From Cliona cf. orientalis (taxonomy: Eukaryota > Porifera > Demospongiae > Clionaida > Clionaidae), in contig OZ005693.1 in assembly GCA_963930775.1 (NCBI GenBank), positions 806,001 through 870,000 of the forward strand: a stretch of 64,000 nt of DNA, written 5' to 3'. Below the pieces are notes generated by a model that saw only the letters and a list, made by a program, of their open reading frames with translations, was not told where the DNA came from and did not search any database. Position numbers and translations under genes: made by a program. Positions within the stretch are counted from its first letter, which is position 1, and each line of letters starts with the position of its first letter. Below, one piece after another: positions 57,598 through 64,000 of this stretch.

Positions 57598-57706
57598 GAA
57601 CTGCTGTAAGTCTTCTGCTGTAGTGTTCTTGTTGGTCTTCTGTGTCGGGTATGTTGACACGTTAGACACAGCTACTAATGAATTTAAATGGATGCTGATA
57701 GTCTAA
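57598..57706 (+). pseudogene. Third copy of the short signal-peptide frame, start lost
   Basis: NCCKSSAVVFLLVFCVGYVD is preserved, but the MHS start is replaced by unrelated upstream sequence at the duplication junction. Confidence 0.35.
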
Positions 57707-58890
57707 TATAACGGTAAATGGATACTATTAGTAGTAATGATTGATTAATATAACCCCCCGGCTTGCGTGGTTACTGGTATGATGGCCGCACATTATTTCT
57801 ACAGTGTCATGGCTTTGGTGTGGATGGTGGTGAGCGTTTTGGCTTTGGTGTGGATGGTGGTGAGCGTTTTAGCATGAATTGTGGCAGGGATATTAAATTT
57901 TAATTGAGTTTTGTCTCCGGCCCATGCTTGTGGTGTATAATTATGCATAATTAGATAAAAGCTCTGCTAGCTATAATAATATTATTATAATGTTACAATT
58001 AATGAATTAAACATGAGCCTGTACATGTTCAGGATGATTCAATCTGCTGTTTTCGGAATAATTTTATGTGGTGTAGCTAGGATTATCATTTTCCTCCATC
58101 ATGGTATAGTCACACTAAAGTCGCGATCCAACCATTGTCTTGAATTCCCGCCTCTAAAAATCTGTTATGCAGTTGGCTTGTTAACTAATAATTAACTAAT
58201 CTTGTCCTATAATTATCTCTTAAAGACAAATTTTGATGTGTGAATAACAAGGGATGATTTGTATGAGACAAATGACCTTCACACAGCTAGTCTTAATCAC
58301 CAGTTGCAGAATAATAATTATTGCTACATCAGTCTCCGGAGGAAGGGGGGGGGGGCAGGTACCACCCTGTATTTTTTTGCTTATAGCACCCCCTCCCTCT
58401 TTTCCACCCCCCCCCCCCCCCCCCCCCCAAAAATAATCGTCTTCCTATAATAATATGCTTCTGTATAATTATCACGCCTCATAAGGAGGACCAAGTATGT
58501 GACAGAAGTAATTATATTGTTCAAAGTACAAAATACTTCGAATTCCACGAACATTAAATATGCTTATTCAAGAGTAAATATAAGATTGAAGTGTCATGTG
58601 TATGGAGCTATTGCTTTGCTTAAACTGAGTTGATGATTAATACTGTACACTGCACTAGATTATTCCCTATAGTGTGGTTGTAGCTGCCAGCTCAGCGATT
58701 GAGGGTTGGCTGAATCGATGTGTGTGTGCTATGGCTTCTGAGATGTAGTTCAACACATGGGCAGCTGCAAGTGATTATATTAAATACTCAGTTGTGAGCA
58801 AAATCTTGGCCCCAGCACCTGCCAAGAAAACAATTACACAAGAATTTAATGCCCAAGAGAGAGAAAAACACTTTATATACCCGGCCTGAA

Positions 58891-59069
58891 GATTTAGCAG
58901 CAGTGCCTTGTATTTAGGTGGAATGGGAATGAGCCCAGCCAGTGGCTGTTCATGCAAGGCTACAAGTTGTTTTGTTGACACGCACTTGCCACGAAGCCAC
59001 TGGTCATCTAATCTATACTCACTATCACCATGGCAACACAGCCACATGTGTACAGCCAAGTCAAGTTTA
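58891..59069 (-). CDS. Unrecognised conserved exon at B/C boundary, open
   Basis: Open minus-strand frame: LKLDLAVHMWLCCHGDSEYR, DDQWLRGKCVSTKQLVALHE, QPLAGLIPIPPKYKALLLNL, with an AG before it and a GT (GCCGG/GTATAT) after it. It lies on the same strand as the PI3K fragment 5.5 kb further on and might be one of its upstream exons, but I see no motif that proves this. The first bases of the window (1-47) are the third copy. Confidence 0.4.
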
Positions 59070-59478
59070 AGCCGTATCTCACATGAGAACGAGGGACATA
59101 CACTCTACCACCAGGTGGGTCACCCTCCCTATCAGTGCAGTCCTTTGTGCAATGGGGGGAACACAAAAAAATAATGTCCTTTCAGCTCTGTAATAACAAT
59201 GGAGCATCCACCCTGCCCAGGTTGACCAAGCCACATCAGTGCACCACAGCACAGCTGCATCAATACTCCAGCCACGTACACATCACCAGATCCTCTTCAT
59301 CAATATTATTATGTCTGTCCCTTTTGTCATAACAAATAATTGTAACTGCCCCTGGCTCTGTTGGTATACACATGTGTGGCAGAAATTCAAAAAACAGCCA
59401 TATCTCCTCAACTACTCAATGGTCTGGATTTATTTTGATGCCTCCTTTATCATTGTGGCAAAGGAGGAATTTTCAATG

Positions 59479-59590
59479 GCATAATAATTATGGTAGTGGT
59501 CGTCACAGACAAAACATAAAATAATGCCGTGTATGGTAAACATGATTATACTTTTGACTATGACGACCACTACCATAATATTATTATGTA
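59479..59590. repeat. Hairpin-forming short inverted repeat (unit C copy)
   Basis: Homologous to 4921-5026. Both arms are nearly perfect. Confidence 0.55.
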
Positions 59591-61740
59591 ATTGGTATCT
59601 CTGTGCTACGGTAACTTCACATCCTGTATCCTAGGAATCATGACACTGGCCCACTCCCTCCAACGTTTGTCTGTCATGCTATCTGCAGGAAATATGCCGT
59701 GACTTGCACAGTTGAAGGAAAAAATTGGTATTGACAATTTATTGCAAGTGCATACATTATAATAAAATATTCACACAACAACTAAATAGGAATGTAATGT
59801 CAGTGCTTTGACAAAATAACACAAGAAATAGGTCAACAAATCAATCGTGATCAATACAAACAAGACAACATTAATTTATATCATCTCTATTAGTCTCTAC
59901 TGTAATATCAGTGAACAGTACTTCCTTTTCTACTTTCAGACTTTAAATACTGCAAATTAGATGCATACGTCACATACCCGTAAATGTTGCCATAACTATG
60001 TGCTGAAACAAAATATGACCAGATCTTTTGCTATTTGTGTACTTAACTATGCTGGTGCTTGGAGGGTGGCTGGCTAGCAATGCTAGACTACGTTGTATAT
60101 ATACAAGAAACAATCCACCCTCCCACACTCCTTCCATCACCCCTCCCCACCCCCCCCCCTCCCCAAAACATCCGAATGCAACCTAAATTATCTATAAGAA
60201 TGAATACTTGGAATTAAATTACCACCAATGATCATGAGCAATAGTCTGGCAGTCCCAGATACCATAAACTTAGCTACAGAAAAGTACATGTACACACACA
60301 CACACACACACACACACACTATACACTGGCATAAGAACCAGGGGGGCTGACGGGGCCGAACAGTTCAAAATACAGGGGGGCTCAGCACCCCCCACCCCCC
60401 CCCCCCCCCCCCAGTAAATTATGTACTACCTACACCCAGAAATTTTACTCGTGCACACCTGGTTTGTATTAGTAATATTATGCATGTAGCCTCAATTCTG
60501 CAGACCCCCTAGGCACAGCATGGAGGGTGGCTGGCTAGCAATAATTGGGGTGAGCCTGAGCGAGCCCCACATAAATGGGAATGAACTGCGCAAATGAGAT
60601 ATATTATATATATATTATAGGGTAGGTCGGTCCTTAGTTACACCCTGCCCAATGTCCGTCACTCCGTATAATAATATATGCTGCTCTAATTCAACGACTT
60701 GCAAATTTTACCTTCATGTGTGCTAGGCTATCGCTATGAACGCTGAACAAAGCATAAACCAGCGAGAAGCTCAGAACTGAGGCTTCAGAGGGTAGGAGGC
60801 AAGAGCGAGACAGAGTTCATCGTCAATCGGAGCCTCAGCTCAACAACGGCCAAGAGTAAGAGACAGAATTTACTAGCCACAGAGTCGGCAGAAGAGAGAG
60901 GCCAGACTACGAGCGTGCCGGCATCCTGCAGCCCATAGTATATAGTTGGCGTGGCACAACATAAATCACTGTTGCACATTCACTGTCGCTCAGGCTCGCC
61001 CCACAATGCTGTGCATTTCCCTAGTTATTAGACCACATTACGTACAAGGAACAATCCACCCTCCCATACTCCTCCCATCATCCCCCCCCCCCTCCCCAAA
61101 ATGCAACCAAAAATTGTCTGTAAGAATACTAACACTTGGAATTAGTTTATCACCCATGAACAATAGTCTGGACCCTTTAGAAGGGATTGGTACCATTTCT
61201 ACAGAAAGAGTACATGTACATGTACACATACACACTATGCCAGTATACAACAATATTATTAGCCACAAAAATGCGGAAGTTAGTCTAATTAACGATAATT
61301 GTCAACAAAGCTGAGCGTGCAGCTGTAGCTAGCTATAGCTACGGTCAGTGAGGTAGTAGCTACTGAATTGAGAGCAAGCGGTGAAGGTTCTACGTCATTG
61401 ACATCGTTATAAGTTTAAGAAGAAACTAGGAAACACAGAAAAATTTATACAAGGTACATGAACTAGCCGTACACTGCCAGAGGCAAAGAAGCAGGTGCCG
61501 CGGACAAAGATGGCTACCAGCGCTCGAAAAGGAGCGCTCTCTCCCTCGTAGTCGGCTATTTGGAATGTGCTACTACACCAGAGACTAGTGAGAAACTAAA
61601 TGAGACAGTGTACACTACTTGTGCGCGGCTAGGTCGATGTTCAAAATTCGACATAGCCGCGACAAAATGGCGGCGGTGAGAGCTGGAGGATAAAAGAAGC
61701 TATGGCGGCTCTCGGGAAGATGCAGGCCACTCGCCGAGCT
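59590..61740. other. Non-coding stretch of unit C before the NLR tail
   Basis: Homologous to 5030-9500 in A without A's insertions. Contains a (CA)n run (60295-60320), a C-run (60388-60412) and a block at 60770-60960 conserved with 6240-6430. No gene supported. Confidence 0.4.
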
Positions 61741-64000
61741 CTACGCTTGTAGCTCGTCACCGACTGATGTCAGTGAGTTGCTGAGAGAGACAGCGTAGTG
61801 TACTTGTGCGTGGCTAGGTCAGGAAATGTTCTACTGTACATGAAAACAACAGTTGTGGACTTACTATACGTTTATGCCTTTCTCTTCAGCAGCTTCTCTA
61901 AGAACTCTTCTTCCTTCGTCGGTAATGGCGTCGTTGAGGCTGAGGCTGTGGGTGGAAGGAGAGGCCGACCGCCATGACACACTAACTCACCTAGCTAGTC
62001 TAGTAAGTAGACAACATTATTGTAGCTAGGTCAACTTACCTCAACGTCTTAAGATTAGCCATTGTCTTGATGGCGTCGGACAGGGCCTTGGCTCCTTCAT
62101 CGTCGATGGAGTTCTCACTGAGGCTGTGAGTGGAAGGAGAGGCCGACCGCCATGACACACTAACTCACCTAGCTAGTCTAGTAAGTAGACAACATTATTG
62201 TAGCTATGTCAACTTACTACAACTCCTTAAGATTAGCCATTGTCTTGATGGCGTCGGACAGGGCCTTGGCTCCTTCATCACCGATGGAGTTGACACTGAG
62301 GCTGTGAGTGGAAGGAGAGAGGAAGACACCGACCGCCATGACACACTAACTCACCTAGCTAGTCTAGTAAGTAGACAACATTATTGTAGCTAGGTCAACT
62401 TACACCAACTTCTGAAGATTAGCCATTGTCTTGATGGCGTCGGACAGGGCCTTGGCTCCTTCATCGCCGATGGAGTTGCTCCTGAGGCTGTGAGTGGAAG
62501 GAGAGAGGAAGACACCGACCGCCATGACACACTAACTCACCTAGCTAGTCTAGTAAGTAGACAACATTATTGTAGCTACTCTCTAGCTGTTAATTATAAT
62601 AAGTAGGTAACTAGCATTAAGTCTAGGTGTTTATTAATGTTGTTATTGTTAATAAAAACAATTTAAAGGAATTTTAATCTTATCACCATGGCAACAATAG
62701 TGAGGAATAGTGATTGATTAATTATTGTACCGGGCAAGGTACAAGTACGTGGTGGTAAAATTCAATGTTGTCATGGCAACCACATTAATCACCGGATGTT
62801 ATTAAAGTCAATTAACACCGCTAGGCAACAGCTGTATTTCGCTAAGGGCATAGTTGTTGCCTTAGGCTATGGCGATTTCAAAAAGAAGCCCAAAGCTATT
62901 GGTTTAAGGCAAAGCTGACTCGTAGGCTACTTTAAATTCAAAAACGTTTGTTCGTCTGCTCATAGATAATTTGCGTAGTCTAAAGGGCAGGCTACTGCTG
63001 TCAACGACGCCCTTCCCTCGAAGGTAGCGACGATGTACGCAGTTAAATGGCAGTTTGTTTTTTTTACAGTATAGGCTCTGGCCTATTAAAGGCTTTTTAA
63101 AACTGCGAGTGGTGAATTGCACCATAGATAATTTAGACTACGTTACATTTGTGGCTATTAAACAATTAGCTGGATAATGCATGCGCGGCTAAAAGAATGG
63201 GGGGTTCGTGCTCAAAATTATATAATTTACAACCTGGCAAAATAACTAAGCTTACACGTACCATTTTCCTTTTAATAAATGTGTCCACGAATAGTGCGAT
63301 ATAGTCAAGCCTCTCAGTCACGTCTATCACGACACAGAACTTTAGCTGCACCACCTACTTTCATTTTTTACTTGCACAAAAACACTGGCCAGTAAACGTG
63401 CAGCTGCCAGAAATTAAACTTCCCACCGCGTACGTGATATCAAATTTGATTGGCCAACTGCAACACCAGCGAGCCCCACCCAACTATGCACATGCACGTG
63501 CAATGCCTAGCGAGCTAGCTACACCCTCCGATCCGAGTGCGCGCATAGCTATAATATAGAGAAGAGTCTAGTACACCAGACTTTAGACCAAGTAACCTAT
63601 GGCCAGACTAGCCTAGCGACAAATTCACGTACTTAAGATATACAAGGTCATATTTTTTATCCTTCCTGAATAAAGCCTTGCACCCATCAGCACCCATGGA
63701 ACAGCCTCCTAGGTACACTTCGAATTGTCTACAATGGGTGAGAAAGTAACCCACAGACAGACAATCTGCTGGACTGAGGCTGATATTCTGTAGACCTCTC
63801 AGCTTCCCTTTGAGTTCCTTGGCTACCAGCTGACACAGAGTCTCATCTTGAGCTTCAAAGAGACAGTGTAGCAATGAGAGAAGAAGCGGTTGGGATTTGT
63901 GGCCCAAGCTGGAGCCTCCTGAATCCAGATCAGAGTCGGTACCAGAATGAGGTGTTAATACTGTCGCTTTCTTTTCTTCCATGCACTTCCGTACAACTCG
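61741..64000 (-). CDS. NLR receptor C, 3' part (cut by window end)
   Basis: The visible exons are the end of the NACHT exon (64000-63633, RVVRKCMEEKKATVLTPHSG onward, ending in phase 2 as LKYL-(N)), three LRR exons (62487-62404, 62301-62218, 62123-62040), cap 61945-61865 and tail 61780-61741 with stop. Exposed LRR residues are N-L-RS, V-L-SV, Y-L-SE, then S-L-SL in the cap. The frame is open throughout. The upstream Death and 2A exons would lie beyond 64000. Confidence 0.85.

Larger units (their letters stand above)
56055..58690. repeat. Internal tandem duplication in unit B (two copies)
   Basis: AACTGCTGTAAGTCTTCTGC and everything after it (gcataattagataaaagctc, gtctccggagga, caggtaccaccctg) occurs at 56055-57590 and again at 57598-58690; unit A has it once (27915-28900). 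The first copy contains the 450-bp insertion 56638-57087, the second does not. Confidence 0.85.
29698..59025. repeat. Tandem segmental duplication, unit B
   Basis: Second copy of the 29.5-kb unit. It keeps the full NLR gene with the longest LRR array and the intact AMDHD1. Private features are the transposon nest 31465-36341, the Helitron-like insertion 38632-39264, an inserted block 43737-44172, the foldback 47027-47590, the PI3K fragment 50764-53365 and an internal tandem duplication near 56055-58690. Confidence 0.85.
59026..64000. repeat. Tandem segmental duplication, unit C (cut by window end)
   Basis: Third copy, homologous to 1-12000 of unit A and 29698-42000 of unit B. It lacks most of the insertions seen in A and B, so it is the best empty-site reference for them. 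It ends inside the NACHT exon. Confidence 0.85.

Overview
Organism and character. This is a eukaryotic, transposon-rich, AT-leaning genomic window with small introns (about 50-400 bp). The genes are vertebrate-type NLRs with death-fold domains (Death-Death-NACHT-LRR), a histidine-degradation gene (AMDHD1/HutI type), a MAGE/NSMCE3 fragment, a class I PI3K fragment and a rhodopsin-like GPCR fragment. The NLR style and the many small TIR elements suggest an early-branching metazoan, most likely a demosponge. That is inference, not proof.

Layout. The window is a tandem segmental duplication with a period of about 29.5 kb. Position 1 corresponds to 29698 and to 59026. Unit A is 1-29697, unit B is 29698-59025, and unit C (59026-64000) is cut by the window end. 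Each unit runs: boundary exon of unknown family, transposon-rich stretch, NLR gene on the minus strand, gap, AMDHD1 on the plus strand, a fragment that differs between units (GPCR in A, PI3K in B), MAGE 3' exons on the plus strand, a short signal-peptide-like ORF, then the next boundary exon. Comparing units gives natural empty sites for about ten transposon insertions, so target-site duplications and element ends can be read directly.

Key genes. Each NLR gene can be assembled exon by exon with canonical splice sites and one open frame (A 1120 aa, B 1292 aa, C partial). Its first three exons encode an unrecognised multi-pass membrane module of about 244 aa ending in a perfect 2A-type translational recoding motif (GDVEENPG/P). 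Two death-fold domains, a NACHT ATPase and an array of one-LRR-per-exon cassettes follow. The prediction is two products from one mRNA: a small membrane protein and a cytosolic receptor starting with Pro. The LRR cassettes (2 in A, 7 in B, 3 in C) are nearly identical in exon and intron, yet differ at the three solvent-exposed positions of the LxLxxN strand.

Decay and mobile DNA. AMDHD1 is intact in B (437 aa, 7 exons) but has three lesions in A (frameshift beside the HxH motif, a MITE at a splice donor, a stop in the last exon). Unit A also holds a 2.77-kb Tc1/mariner element with a frameshifted transposase and a second intron-containing gene on the opposite strand. Unit B holds a nested transposon island (31465-36341). 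Helitron-like, Mutator-like foldback, hAT-like and TNA-target MITEs are all delimited.
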